From Haplomitrium mnioides (taxonomy: Eukaryota; Marchantiophyta; Haplomitriopsida; Calobryales): DNA of 38,352 bases. Each line of letters opens with the position of its first letter. Positions within the stretch are counted from its first letter, which is position 1. Where the stretch lies: contig JBNGIS010009602.1 in NCBI GenBank assembly GCA_049999725.1, positions 1-38,352 on the forward strand, in the 5' to 3' direction. Shown here in pieces: positions 1 to 10,052 of the stretch. The notes beneath the pieces were generated by a model. It did no database searches, was not told the origin of the DNA, and was given only the letters and a program-made list of their open reading frames with translations. The translations under genes were made by a program, and so were the position numbers.

Positions 1-30
1 CGTGGGTCAACATCGGAAGGAGGTCCGTGC

Positions 31-253
31 GACAGTCCGCCTACCCCTTTGCGGGGCGGCGTCGGATGGCGGCCTTCGGAGGACGTGGCGACTCCAGGGA
101 CCCCGAGGCAATTCACGGGACACATGGTGCAAGGAGAGGAGTTCACCTGACCTCGGGCACAGTGCGGGTCAACTACAGAGGAAGAGTTCAGTGCGACGGT
201 CAGCCTACCCCTTGCGGGGCGGCGTCGGACGGCGGTGCAGCGGACGACGTGGC
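31..253 (+). repeat. Hairpin/ACGTGGC modules, E1 5' LTR (two visible)
   Basis: Two GC-rich modules at 31-70 and 195-233. Each has CCTACCCC followed by GGGGCGGCG, framed by GTCCG-like and CGGAC-like arms, and can fold into an imperfect hairpin. Each is followed about 13 bases later by ACGTGGC (83-89, 247-253). Confidence 0.75.
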
Positions 254-623
254 GTGAGGAGAAGAAAGAAGCATCTGCGGGGGGGATCTAAGGAGATTCC
301 TTGGAGTCGGTTCCGTGGGGCACTTCGGAAGTCGACTCCGAAAGCCTCTTCGGACTCGGTTCTACGGGAATCTGCGGAATCTCTTCCCGTCATATTCCTC
401 GGAGCTCCTTGTTCAAGTGACCGTTGTCCTTGGATTTTCCTCGACCAACTGCTGGACACGCGACGCTTCCTCCCATCTCGTGGTAACAAGATTATCTAAC
501 AGTGAAGCCACGCGTCGTCGTCCCCTGTTTCGAGCTAACGGCAATAACGACTATTCACGTTGGGAGGCAGCGCGCGAGGGGAGTATACATTGTTTGCTCT
601 TGAATTCCTTTGGGTTGATGCAC

Positions 624-1170
624 GGGCAATTGTTGGAGATATAGCGTTGCGAGGCATGAGATTCGCGCATGGCAAGGCACGGCGATAATTCATTGAAGGC
701 TACGTGAAGCAGAGGTACTAGCCCTTGGGGAATCGGAGGATTTAGAGGAGGACTTCGGGGAGACCCAGGTGACCTCATCCTTGCAGGCGAACCATGGCGG
801 AGGGTTACTGATACGATAGCACGGAAGGAGTTTTCAGTCCGTTGAGAACTAAGGAGAGGCTGCCGGGTAGGGAGCTTAGAGTCGTCTCGGCATTTCTCGG
901 GCAATTGCAGCGCGACAGTGATAGCAAGAAAGGGGAATTGCGCATGGTAAGGCAGGGCGATAATTCATTGAAGGTTCAGGAAGCAGAGGTACTAGCCCTA
1001 GGGGAACCGGAGGATTTAGAGGAGGACTAGGGGGAGACCCAGGTGACCTCATCCTTGTAGGCGGACCAAGGCAGAGGGTTATTGATATGATAGCACGGAA
1101 GGAGTTTTCGGTCAGTTGAGAACTAAAGAGAGGCTGCCAAGTGAGGAGCTTGGAGTCTCTCGGCATTCAC
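624..1170 (+). repeat. LTR-internal tandem duplication, period 275 bp (E1 5' LTR)
   Basis: Two head-to-tail copies start at GGGCAATTG (624 and 899). Each runs through GCGCATGGNAAGGCA, a CTCATCCTTG segment and TACTGAT-type sequence to a CTCGGCATT end. E3 LTRs carry one copy of this unit; E1 and E2 LTRs carry two. Confidence 0.85.
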
Positions 1171-1448
1171 TTGTGCAAGCGCATCAACCCAGAGTATTTG
1201 GAGAACACTCTGGTGTGTTAATTCTCAAGTGGAACTGAGAGGGGGGGGGCTGTGCGAGTGCCGGTGCACTGCTAGCCTGAGGAAGTAAAAGCAGGGCTTT
1301 TCGCGAGGGAAGTTGAAAAACTATCTAGAGTGGAGGGTGTGTGGCTTACTGGGCTGCAATTGTAAGGCAGCGGGATTCACAATGGAAGTATATATCAGTT
1401 AGAATTCCAGAAGGCCTTCAAGGACTCTGTTTTCTCTTGCATATATTG

Positions 1449-1456
1449 TATATAAG
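1449..1456 (+). promoter_or_regulatory. TATA-box candidate, unit 1 of E1 5' LTR
   Basis: TATATAAG at the same place as in the other E1/E2 LTRs, about 350 bp before the AATAAA at 1806-1811. Confidence 0.5.
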
Positions 1457-1805
1457 TTTTGTTCATATATGTGTAGTTAGATTGCCTTTCTGCATATGTG
1501 TCCTCTTGATTTGTTAAATTAGTGGACATCGGTTCAGTTGAGTAGACCCTGGGAACACACTTGAAGGGGGAGTCTAATCCCTTGACACAAGTCTGGTATC
1601 CTGAGGGTGAATGCTCTCTGTTCTTGATCCTGTTTGCTTAGTTAGAAATTAGTGCATGTAGGGTAGTTAGGATAATCTAGATCAGTTCTGTGACAACCCT
1701 GAGAGGGGGAGTCCAGCCTTTTGTAGTGTTTAGCTGTGCAGGTCACCAGCACCATTCTGCCCAAGCACAAATAAGGTGGCAGGGCCTAAGTCATTGGGTC
1801 TTAAG

Positions 1806-1811
1806 AATAAA
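1806..1811 (+). terminator. Poly(A) signal candidate, unit 1
   Basis: AATAAA followed by a GA-rich stretch; conserved in position in every LTR copy in the window except S. Confidence 0.55.
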
Positions 1812-2268
1812 GAGGAAGAATCACACAAATCACAGCTGGGTGTAAATGGATGTGGACCTGTTTATGGTTGAATGTCTGACTTGAGTGTGAGAAGAAGAAG
1901 AGTGAGAGAAGCATACCAGGCCTGTAAGGAGAGGAAGAGTCCTTAAGGTCTGAAAGTGGTAACTGGCAAGGGGCCATCTCAGAAAAGAACCCGAAAGCCC
2001 GTAAAACACGTCCTCTCCTGCCTCAAAACAGGGCCTGAAAAGGTTAAGGCCGGAAACAGAGGAGCAACATGGAAGTAAAAGAAACTCTCTTCCTTGCTTG
2101 AGGAAGTAAAAGCAGGGCTTCTCGCGAGGGAAGTTGAAAAACTATTTAGAGAGGAGGGTGTGTGGGTTGTTGGGCTGCAATTGTAAGGCAACGGGATTCA
2201 CAAAGGAAGTATTATCAGTTAGAAATCCAGAGGGCCTTCAAGGACTCTGTTTTCTCTTGCATATATTG

Positions 2269-2276
2269 TATATAAG
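2269..2276 (+). promoter_or_regulatory. TATA-box candidate, E1 5' LTR (terminal unit)
   Basis: TATATAAG inside TTGTATATAAGTGTTG. Transcription starting about 30 bp downstream would give an R region of roughly 350 bp, ending near the AATAAA at 2637-2642, followed by U5 of about 250 bp. Confidence 0.55.
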
Positions 2277-2636
2277 TGTTGTTCATATATGTGTAGTTAG
2301 ATTGCATTTCTGCATGTGTGTCCCTTTGAGTTGTTAGATTAGTGGACATCGGTTCAGTTGAGCAGACCCTAGGAACAGACTTGAAAGGGGAGTCCAATCC
2401 CTTGACACAAGTCTGGTATCCTGGGGGTGAATACTCTCTATTCCTAATCCTGTTTGCTTAGTTAGGAATTAGTGCAGCTTAGGATAGTTAGGATAATCTA
2501 GATCAGTTCTGTAACAACCCTGAGAGGGGGAGTCTAGCCTTTTGTAGTGTTCAGCTGTGCAGGTCACCAGCACTATTCTGCCCAAGCACAAATAAGGTGG
2601 CAAGGCCTAAGTCATTGGGTCCTAGGAATAAAGAGG

Positions 2637-2642
2637 AAGAAT
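2637..2642 (+). terminator. Poly(A) signal candidate, E1 5' LTR
   Basis: AATAAA, conserved at 8229, 19308 and 36016 in the homologous LTRs. Confidence 0.6.
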
Positions 2643-2896
2643 CGCACAAATCACAACTGGGTTTAATGGATGTGGACCTGTGTATGGTTGAATGTCTGAC
2701 TTGAGTGTGAGAAGAAGAAGAGTGAGAGAAGCATACCAGGCCTGTAAGGAGAGGAAGAGTCCTTAAGGTCTGAAAGTGGTAACTAGCAAGGGGCCATCTC
2801 AGAAAAGAACCTGAAAGCCCGAAACCCATCCTCCTTTGCACTCAAAACAGGGCTTGAAAAGGTTAAGGCCTGAAACAGGAGAGCGACATGAATTTT

Positions 2897-2914
2897 TGGC
2901 GCTAGAAGGAGGGC
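2897..2914 (+). other. Primer-binding site of E1
   Basis: TGGCGCTAGAAGGAGGGC starts 8 bases after the 5' LTR end. TGG pairs with the CCA end of a primer tRNA. The same site is at 36288 (E2) and, with a few changes, at 19577 (E3). I could not assign the tRNA. Confidence 0.75.
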
Positions 2915-3109
2915 CAAGGGTTTGTAAAAACCTTAGACCAACCTGAACCAGAGAGACCACTATGTGCACAAGAGACTCAAGTTAGAAGGTGAGGAGGTTA
3001 CTTTCGAGAAACAGAGCAATTGGGTGTTAGTCTGTTGAGGAAGAGTGGCCGGCAGAAGAGGCCAAGTTATCATATTGGGGAGGAGTGAAAGTTTTCTTCA
3101 AGTGGGGCA

Positions 3110-4504
3110 ATGGGCCAAAACTATGGGAGAAGGAAAAGACGGGCTAAGCATGTGTCAGGATATTCTTCAGAGGGTTCAAGCAGCAATGAAGACATAGAAG
3201 AGAGCTCTACATCTACCGTGAAAAGTGACAATGACTCCTCTAGCAGCAGCTCTGATGAACCGAGATCTTCAAGAAAGAAGAAGCAAAGACGGAAGCGGAC
3301 AATCAAAAGGGCTGCCAAGGGAGAGAAGGCTCTCTTAGCGGAATTGAGCTAAAAAATGGAGGTACTGCAGGCCCTCCTGTCGAGCCTCACGCCAAATCTT
3401 CAGAGAGCTGAACAATCAGATGAATGGGTCGCAACCGGACCACCGAAGAGAATTGTTATGGTGTGCTGGAATTGTGGCCAGCCTGGACATGTTTCCCCCA
3501 ACTGCTCGGAACCATGGGGGCAGGAGTATGAGTGGCCAATCAAAGTGCATCCCCAGTGTGAAGAAGAGGAAGTAGTCTGGATGAAGGAGGAGACCTCTGC
3601 CTCAGAGGAGTGTGGTCATGAAAAAGCCAAAGCTAAATCCAAGTCTCACCAGAAGAGCAAGAGCCAGAAGAGACGAAAGGGTAAGAAGGGTACGAATCAA
3701 GTGTGGTCATCCATGAGCTATTTTGAATACGAGGCGGCATACCCCACCTAGTTCTACCAGACACAAACCGAGGAGAAGGCAGACGGTGAGGACCTGAGGC
3801 ATGTCCTGGAGTAGCAATCACGAGGCGATCCAAATGAGCTCCAAGAGGCGGAAGCATCCCTGGTCGCGGTGCAAGATCTCAAGAATTACGACATTCAAGC
3901 GGAGGCGGAGGAATCAGGATCGGAAGAAGAGGACTCCGTGCACCAATCAGAGGACTAGGGAAGGGCCCCACCAAGGCAAGGAGGAGATGGCGCAACTGAA
4001 CCTCATTTCCCCCAAGAGGAGGACCCACCGGAAGACCAATGTCGGTCGAGCCCCGAACCCGAAATGCGAGGGAGGTTGACAACGATGTACCCGGAGGCAG
4101 AGAGTCATGACGAGCACCTGCCAAGTGTCGTCAAGTTAGAGCCTCCTCAAGTGGTGGAATGCACGATAATGGAAATACTCAGTTGTAGCCCGGAGGATCC
4201 GAAGGTGTCGGAAGATGAGCCCAATCTCAATCCAGAGAAGAAGCTCACCTTGATGCAACCCAAGGATCTTGGTGATAGGGAAGGAATTGTTACGGGCAGC
4301 CTTGTCACCACCAACATTGTATGTAACTGCAAAGTTATAGGCCCGAAGTACAGCACCTTTGCGTATGTTTGTCTGATCAGCGGTTCCCTGTGGGTGTGTG
4401 TTGGGCGTGGTCCCAAGCCAAGGGAAACACGCCAGCAAAGGGATCACAGGTCTGAGGGTGGGTATACGATGCAGAAGGGAATGCAACAAAGCATGTTGCT
4501 GTAG
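3110..4504 (+). pseudogene. Gag-derived ORF of E1 (Ser-rich/basic linker plus one zinc knuckle), with four stops
   Basis: One reading frame runs from ATG 3110 through a TAA at 3350-3352 and a second ATG at 3356 to the stop at 4502-4504. The first 80 codons are Ser/acid-rich (about residues 20-50), then Lys/Arg-rich. From 3356 the frame encodes a CCHC zinc knuckle, CWNCGQPGHVSPNC (C-x2-C-x4-H-x4-C), a Lys/Ser-rich basic stretch, then acidic and Pro-rich sequence. Internal TAG stops lie at 3749, 3812 and 3956. The layout matches the gag nucleocapsid half of E3, but the capsid domain and two of three knuckles are missing. E2 has the same 1149-bp second part with different stops. Role inferred: RNA binding and packaging helper, or a leftover. 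It cannot now give a full-length product. Confidence 0.8.
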
Positions 4505-4593
4505 AGACCTCATATTCCCCTCAAACCAAAATCTGGAAGCACGACTTTTGTGTGGGATCCAGGGAAGAGGCTGAGCGAGCAGAATGCGCGCAT

Positions 4594-4665
4594 GTAAGTT
4601 GTTTGTGTGTGTGTGAGTGTGTGTTTTGTTGGGGGGGGGGGGTGTTTTGTGGGGTTGTTTTGCAG
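4594..4665 (+). other. Intron-like segment at the 3' end of the E1 interior (72 bp)
   Basis: Begins GTAAGTT and ends TTGTTTTGCAG, with a GT-rich and poly-G (12 G, 4631-4642) middle. E2 (66 bp) and E3 (64 bp) have the same segment at the same place, with conserved splice-like ends and a length-variable middle. Splicing is inferred, not shown. Confidence 0.45.
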
Positions 4666-4751
4666 GAGATACAGAGTCGGGCCAACAACCAACAGCAGAG
4701 GTTCCAGAAAATTGAGGGAGAAGAGGTGTGTTCGCGGGGACGCGTCACACT

Positions 4752-4762
4752 TGAAGGGGGAG
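4752..4762 (+). other. Polypurine tract of E1
   Basis: GAAGGGGGAG stretch three bases before the 3' LTR start (TGTCA at 4766), the expected place for plus-strand priming. An 18-base copy of this region recurs inside the LTR. Confidence 0.85.
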
Positions 4763-6342
4763 TTATGTCAACCGGTGCTTTGGAGCACTAAAGTTTAACG
4801 CAGGAAATCAGAAGCACCATTGGCCATATTGTTCCCTTTGCGAGTGTGAAGGCTCTCACGAACAGCTGATTACCTCAAACAACTGATAAGAGCAGGGTGC
4901 ATGAGTCCTGGGAGGGAAACATGATCATGGCGGAGAGGAGGAGGAAGGAGAGCAATGATTGCCAGCTAGGGTAGAGGCCCCATTCTCAATTTCAAAGCAG
5001 GCCAGTGGGAATCCGTGGGCCTAAGGAGGATGCGGGAATGGGATCTGGAGAGAACGAATAGAGCATACACCCATGGCGAGGCGATCGCAGGAGGAAGAAT
5101 AAGGGATCAACAACAAGGAAGCCTGAAGGCACTCTGAAGAAAGGCAGATCGCGGGTGTCCTACAACGGCCACAAATCGGGAAACAAGCATCATGAGCTGT
5201 AAGGAGAAGGGGAGATCTTCACGAGGACAAGCAAGGCCATGGAAGAGGGACGCCTCGATCCCGCAAGCAAGAGCGAGCCCCGCTGAGGCCGATCGAACGC
5301 TCCATCCGAGTCGGTAAGTCCTGGTGGAAGAGTCGAGTCCCCGAAAGGTCCCGCGAGATTCCACGGAAACGTGGCATCTCCAGAGCCCTTCACGGGATTC
5401 TACAGACGACGTGGCGGCACCAAGAGGCCCGCGGGTCTGCGGACAGGCGCCTCCCTAAGTGAGGAGCCCACTTAACTTGGTTCCGATGCGTCTTCCGACG
5501 TGGGGAGCCCGGTTAAGAGGGATCCGCGAGGAACCCAATAGGGGAGCAAGAAAAGGGGCCCGAAACAGAGACTTATCGCGGGTCTAGCCGAAGGAAATCG
5601 AGAGAGTGCCAAAAGGGCGATCTATCAAAGATCCGAGAGGAGGAGGAGAGCGAAAGTCGAAGGGGCAACCTAGTGCAGATTTGCCAAAGAGGAAACACAG
5701 AGGAGAGCCGAAAGGGGGACTAATCACTGATTTGACCGAATAAGAGCGAGTGAAGGCGAAAAGACGACTTGTCGGCGAACCGGTTCGAACGACGCGCATC
5801 AATGGCGAAGCAGTGACCTAGCGCAAACCGTCCAACGGGAAGAAGGCTGAGCCAGAAGGCGATATGGTGCCTATCCAGTGGGGGGAAACGAAGGGCACGG
5901 CGAAATCACGATATGTCGATGAATCGACGAGCAAGATGAGAGCAGTTGGAAAACAAAGCTAACACCGGTGCGACCGACGAAGGAGCTACCGACGCTGAAA
6001 GGGTGACACTTTGCCGCTTCGGCATCCAGAAAGTTAAAAGTTTGACGAGGTGCGGCAGAAAGTTCGAAAGGGGCAAACGGTCCGAAAGGTTATAGTAGTT
6101 CTTATAACGAGCTTTCAGAAGTGTTGACGAAGCTAGCCTCAAGCGCGCGAGTAGTTCTTACTTCGGAGGTACGTCGAAACGACAACATCGATACCGTTCT
6201 TATTCGGCGAGCGGAGGAAGTCCGCGGCGGTTCTACGGATGACGTGGCGAGCGCAGAGAGTCCGTTGGAGGCTTCGAAAACGTGGCGCGCTGAGGAGCCG
6301 GGAGGTGTTTCCGTAGGTCAACTTCGGAAGAAGGGTCCGCGC

Positions 6343-6546
6343 GACGGTCCGCCTACCCCTCTGCGGGGTGGCGTCGGACGGCGCCCTTCGAATGACATGG
6401 CGACTCCAGGGACCCCGAGGCAATTCACAAGACACGCGGCGCTGGGAGAGGAGTTCACTTGACCTCGGGCAACTCGTTGGTCAACTACGGTGGAAGAGTT
6501 CAGCGCGACGGTCAGCCTACCTCCTTGCGGGGCGGCGTCGGACGGC
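6343..6546 (+). repeat. Hairpin/ACGTGGC modules, E1 3' LTR
   Basis: Copies at 6343-6382 and 6507-6546, each with GTCCG or a close variant, CCTACC(C/T)C and GGCGTCGGACGGC. The middle module seen in E2 is absent here. The downstream ACGTGGC is mutated to ACATGGC after both copies. Confidence 0.7.
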
Positions 6547-6886
6547 GGTACAACGGACGACATGGCACGAGGAGAAAGAAGAAGCATCTACGGGGGGATC
6601 TTAGGAGATTCCTTGTGAGTCGGTTCCATGGGGCACTGCAGAACTCGGTTCCGAAGCGCCTCTTCAGACTTGCTCCTATAGGAATCTGCGGAATCTCTTC
6701 CCGCAAGATTCCTCGGAGCTGTTACCGTTGTCCTTGGCTTTTCCCTGACCAACTGTTGGACACGCGGCGTGCGCTACTTGTCCGTTGCAACGGGATTAAC
6801 TGACCTTTCGTAGGATCAGACGTCTGGGGGCCGCGCGCGAGAGGAGTATATATCGTTTCTCATCGAATTCTTTCAGGTTGATGCAC

Positions 6887-7500
6887 GGGCAATTGTTGGA
6901 GATATAGCGTTGCGAAGCACGAGATTCGCGCATGGTAAGGCACGGCGATAATTCATTGAAGGCTATGTGAAGCAGAGTTACTAGCTCCAAGGGGCCAGGG
7001 GGATTCGGAGGTAGAATGGAGGGGCGCCGAGTGTTGCGTAGTAGTGAGCTCTGGATGCTCGGGCGATCTAGGTGAACTCGTCCTTACCGATGGACCAGAG
7101 CGGAGGGTTACTGATACGATAGCTAGAAGGAGTTTTCGGTCGGCTAAGAACTAAGGAGAGGCTGCCGGGTAGGGAGCTTGGAGTCGTCTCGGCGTTTCAC
7201 GGGCCATTGCGGGGTGACAGCGATAGCAAGAAAGGGGAATTGCGCATGGTAAGGCAAAGCAATAATTCATTCAAGGCTACATGAAGCAAGGGTAGTAGCT
7301 CCAATGGGCTAAGAGGATTCGGAGGGGCGTCGAGTGTTGCAGAGTAGTGAGCTCTGGATGCTCGGGCGATCCGGATGAACTCATCCTTGCCGGTGGACCA
7401 GAGCGGAGGGTTACTGATACGATAGCTGGAAGGGGTTTTCGGTCGGCTTAGAACTAAGAAGAGGCTGCCGAGTAGGGAGCTTGGAGTCTCTCGGCATTCC
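6887..7500 (+). repeat. LTR-internal tandem duplication, period 314 bp (E1 3' LTR)
   Basis: Copies start at 6887 and 7201. Both include a block reading GATTCGGAGG ... GAGCTCTGGATGCTC that the E1 5' LTR and E2 lack but E3 has. That block explains the 314-bp period against 275 and 273 bp in the other two. Confidence 0.85.
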
Positions 7501-7870
7501 CTTGTGCAAGCGTATCAACCCAGAGTGTTCGGAGAACACTCTGGTGTGTTATTCTTCAAGTGGAGCTGAGAGGGGGGGGCTGTGCCAGTGATGGTGCACT
7601 GCATAGTAAGACTCGTCGAGGCTCGAGGGTGGAGTGGGCTACCTACAGCTGGTAAAGCTATCTTCCAGAGGTGGAAGTAAAAGAAACTCTCTTCGTAGCC
7701 TGAGGAAGTAAAAGCAGGGCTTCTCGCGAGGGAAGTTGAAAAACTATCTGGAGTGGAGGGTGTGTGGGTTGCTGGGCTGCAGTTGTAAGGCAGCGGGATT
7801 CACAAGGGAAGTATTATTAGTTAGAATTGTAGAGGGCCTTCAAGGACTCTGTTTTCTCTTGCATATATTG

Positions 7871-7878
7871 TATATAAG
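7871..7878 (+). promoter_or_regulatory. TATA-box candidate, E1 3' LTR
   Basis: TATATAAG about 350 bp upstream of AATAAA. A weaker alternative, TATATAT, is at about 6847-6853. Confidence 0.5.
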
Positions 7879-8228
7879 TGTTGTTCATATATGTGTAGTT
7901 AGATTGCCTTTCTGCATGTGTGTCCTCTTGATTTGTTAGATTAGTGGACATCGGTTCAGTTGAACAGACCATGAGAACACACTTGAAGGGGGAGTCCAAT
8001 CCTTTGACACAAGTCTGGTATCATGGAGGTGAATGCTCTCTGTTCCTGATCCTGTTTGCTTAGTTAAAAATTAGTGCAGCTTAGGATAGTTAGGATAATC
8101 TAGATTAGTTCTGTGACAACCCTGAGAGGGAGAGTCCAACCTTTTGTAGTGTTCAGCTGTGCAGGTCACCAACACCATTCTGCCCAAGCACAAATAAGGT
8201 AGCAGGGCCTAAGTCATTGGGTCCTAGG

Positions 8229-8234
8229 AATAAA
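8229..8234 (+). terminator. Poly(A) signal candidate, E1 3' LTR
   Basis: AATAAA 256 bp before the LTR end; it would set the R/U5 border shortly downstream. Confidence 0.6.
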
Positions 8235-8490
8235 GAGGAAGAATCGCACAAATCACAGTTGGGTTTAATGGATGTGGACCTGTGTATGGTTGAATGTTTG
8301 ACTTGAGTGTGAGAAGAAGAAGAGTGAGAGAAGCATACCAGGTCTGTAAGGAGAGGAAGAGTCCTTAAGGTCTGAAAGTGGTAACTGGCAAGAGGCCATC
8401 TCAGAAAAGAACCTGAAAGCCCGAAACCCGTCCTCCCTTGTACTCAAAACAGGGCCTGAAAAGGTTAATGCCTGAAACAGGGGAGCGACA

Positions 8491-9645
8491 CCATCTTGCT
8501 TGTATGTGCTAATTATACCTTCTTGTTCTTTTGTGGTGCAGTGCGACTCGCCTATCTCCTTTTTTCATGCTTGAGGTTATCCTTTGGTGTATCTACTTTG
8601 TTTATCTCTCCTTGGTTGCAGTATCACCCGATACTTGCCTGATCTCCTTCCTTTCGCCACTCATGTCTCCACTTCGCTAATGCTTCAAGCGATTAAAGAA
8701 GATGCAAACCTTACTCCATTAATTGACTTTGCTTTGCCCTCGGTGCTTGGCTACCTCTAAGAAATCCGACATTGAATTCCTAGTTGACTACAAATCCCAC
8801 TCTGATGGTCACTCTTATTTCACTCTGATGGCTTTCCTCCATTTGGCTACTCCCTCCTTACTACACCTATGTTGGCCCTTTTTTGCCTTTATGGATTTGG
8901 TCCATTATGTTGTAGCGTCTGTTCTGATCCTTCCTACATTCCTCACACAGAGCCCATGAGTTGCTGTCCATAGAGTTTTCCTTGGACCTCAACCTTGCTA
9001 CCACTTTTGGCAAGAACTCCTCATGTTGGCATGGTTCTCTTCTAGGTTCAGTCCCCTTTCTTGCTACTCCTGTGTTAGGCCGTGCTTATTCCGAGCTTTT
9101 TGCAAGGTTTGCATGATCTGTTCTAGGGCCTCTCACCCAAAGTATGTCCTATGGGTTTTTTACAACCTTCCAATCCACCAAATGGTGCTCTATTCTTTTT
9201 CAATGTCCTTTTCATTTCTATAATTTGGCTAAGCTCTATCCCTCCTACCCTTGATGATCACTAACCTCACCATGAACACTAAATTGATGGTTGCTCTCAA
9301 AGCCTATTGGTTAGGGGACAAATAGAAGGAGAAAGAAGAGATGGGACTAAATTGAAGGAGGTCGGAGTAGAGAAGGTTGAAGATATTCCTAAAGCAACAT
9401 AGTTATAGGCCAGCTCTTGAAACTTTTTGCACTTCAAGGTAGCTAAGGGGGAGAGAGAGAGTAAGAAGGAGAAGAGGGACTACTTAAAAGGGTCATGAGG
9501 AACCTTTTGACTTGCATTTATCAATAGGTTTGTAATGGTGATGTTTTCCTGTCATGTGTATCTTTGTGTGCCTACTCCTTGGTAGTGGCTACCAACTCCA
9601 TCTTATTCTTCATTGGGCCATCTCCTTGCGATGCATTGGACTAGC
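8491..9645. other. Unassigned AT-rich flank of E1
   Basis: No recognisable gene, LTR end or domain. Short open stretches (for example 8723-8959 and 9023-9223) show no motif I know. Base composition differs sharply from the GC-rich LTRs on either side of it. It may be an old decayed transposon or intergenic DNA. Confidence 0.5.
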
Positions 9646-9900
9646 CAAACACAAAAAAAAGACAAGAAAACCTCAAAGATCTAGTCTACAAAAACCAAGA
9701 CTTCAAAGATGTCTTGAAATAGTAAGCATCTTGTGGAATTGTTCACCATTCTACATGCTCCAAACTATACACTCGATTAGGCAAACACCCAAAACAAAAA
9801 CAAGAAATACTCAAAAATCTGGTAGACAAAAACCAAGACTCCAAAGATGTCTTGAAATAGAAAGCAACTAGTGGAATTGTTCAAGAAATTATTCTCAATC
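9646..9900. repeat. Two-copy tandem repeat, period 136 bp
   Basis: CAAACAC at 9646 and 9782 begin two diverged copies. They share A-rich sequence, ACAAAAACCAAGACT, CAAAGATGTCTTGAAATAG and GTGGAATTGTTCA. The open frame 9554-9871 simply reads through both. Confidence 0.8.
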
Positions 9901-9905
9901 ACAAA

Positions 9906-10052
9906 ATATTTTGTTGGAGTTATTGCAAAAGGCTCCAATTATTTTGGTCACAAAATATTTTTTTGGAGTCATTGCCAAAGGCTCTAGTTATTTTGGTCAT
10001 AAAATATTTTGTTGAAGTTATTGCCAAAGGATCCAAAATAAAAAAACATTTC
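9906..10052. repeat. Three-copy tandem repeat, period 49 bp
   Basis: Copies start at 9906, 9955 and 10004. Each reads ATATTTT, TTGGAGTTATTGC or a variant, AAAGGCTC, then ATTTTGGTCA; the third copy degrades at its end. Confidence 0.8.

Larger units (their letters stand above)
1..2888 (+). repeat. E1 5' LTR (3' portion; truncated by window start)
   Basis: Matches the inner part of the E1 3' LTR from about 6312 onward and ends GGAGCGACA, directly before the primer site. About 1.5 kb of the 5' side should lie outside the window. It is longer than the matching part of the 3' LTR because it carries an extra copy of its last 0.8 kb (1275-2069 and 2070-2888). It also lacks a block of about 90 bp that the 3' LTR has at about 7601-7690. 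Confidence 0.9.
1275..2888 (+). repeat. 0.8-kb tandem duplication of the R/U5 end in E1 5' LTR
   Basis: Unit 1 (1275-2069) and unit 2 (2070-2888) each run from GCCTGAGGAAGTAAAAG or GCTTGAGGAAGTAAAAG through a TATATAAG, a polypurine-like tract and AATAAA to a terminal GAGCRACA. Unit 1 therefore already ends like an LTR, then continues directly into TGGAAGTAAAAG, an internal LTR sequence. The 3' LTR of E1 and the LTRs of E2 and E3 have only one unit. Confidence 0.85.
1..8490 (+). mobile_element. E1: non-autonomous Gypsy-type LTR retrotransposon (LARD-like), 5' end outside window
   Basis: Two homologous long LTRs (1-2888 partial, 4766-8490) flank a 1877-bp interior that has a primer-binding site at 2897 and a polypurine tract ending at 4762. 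The interior encodes only a degenerate gag-derived protein; no capsid core, protease, RT, RNase H or integrase can be found, so the element could not copy itself alone. Long LTRs around a short non-coding or gag-only interior is the LARD pattern. E2, at the right end of the window, is a sister copy with a 1873-bp interior, and E3 is the pol-bearing relative. The target duplication cannot be checked because the left end is missing; the right flank begins CCATC at 8491. Confidence 0.9.
4766..8490 (+). repeat. E1 3' LTR (3725 bp)
   Basis: Starts TGTCAACCGG right after the polypurine tract and ends GGAGCGACA, giving short inverted ends TGTC/GACA. From 5' to 3' it holds: a U3 with ACGTGGC motifs (5369, 5409, 6242, 6280); a degenerate GAAAGG-GAC repeat field (about 5575-6020); two hairpin modules; a 314-bp tandem duplication (from 6887 and 7201); a G-rich run near 7570; TATATAAG; an internal polypurine-like tract (7978-7995); and AATAAA. 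Confidence 0.92.

Noticed and set aside
2-904. Open frames of 60-165 codons on both strands in the GC-rich LTRs
   Set aside because: They overlap each other on both strands, follow LTR repeats and show no domains; GC-rich sequence has few stops.
4631-4642. Twelve-G run as a G-quadruplex regulatory site
   Set aside because: It is a homopolymer in the variable middle of the intron-like segment; E2 and E3 have no such run.
8723-9223. Short hydrophobic open frames as possible membrane-protein genes
   Set aside because: T-rich DNA gives hydrophobic codons by chance; no motif, and no conservation can be seen.
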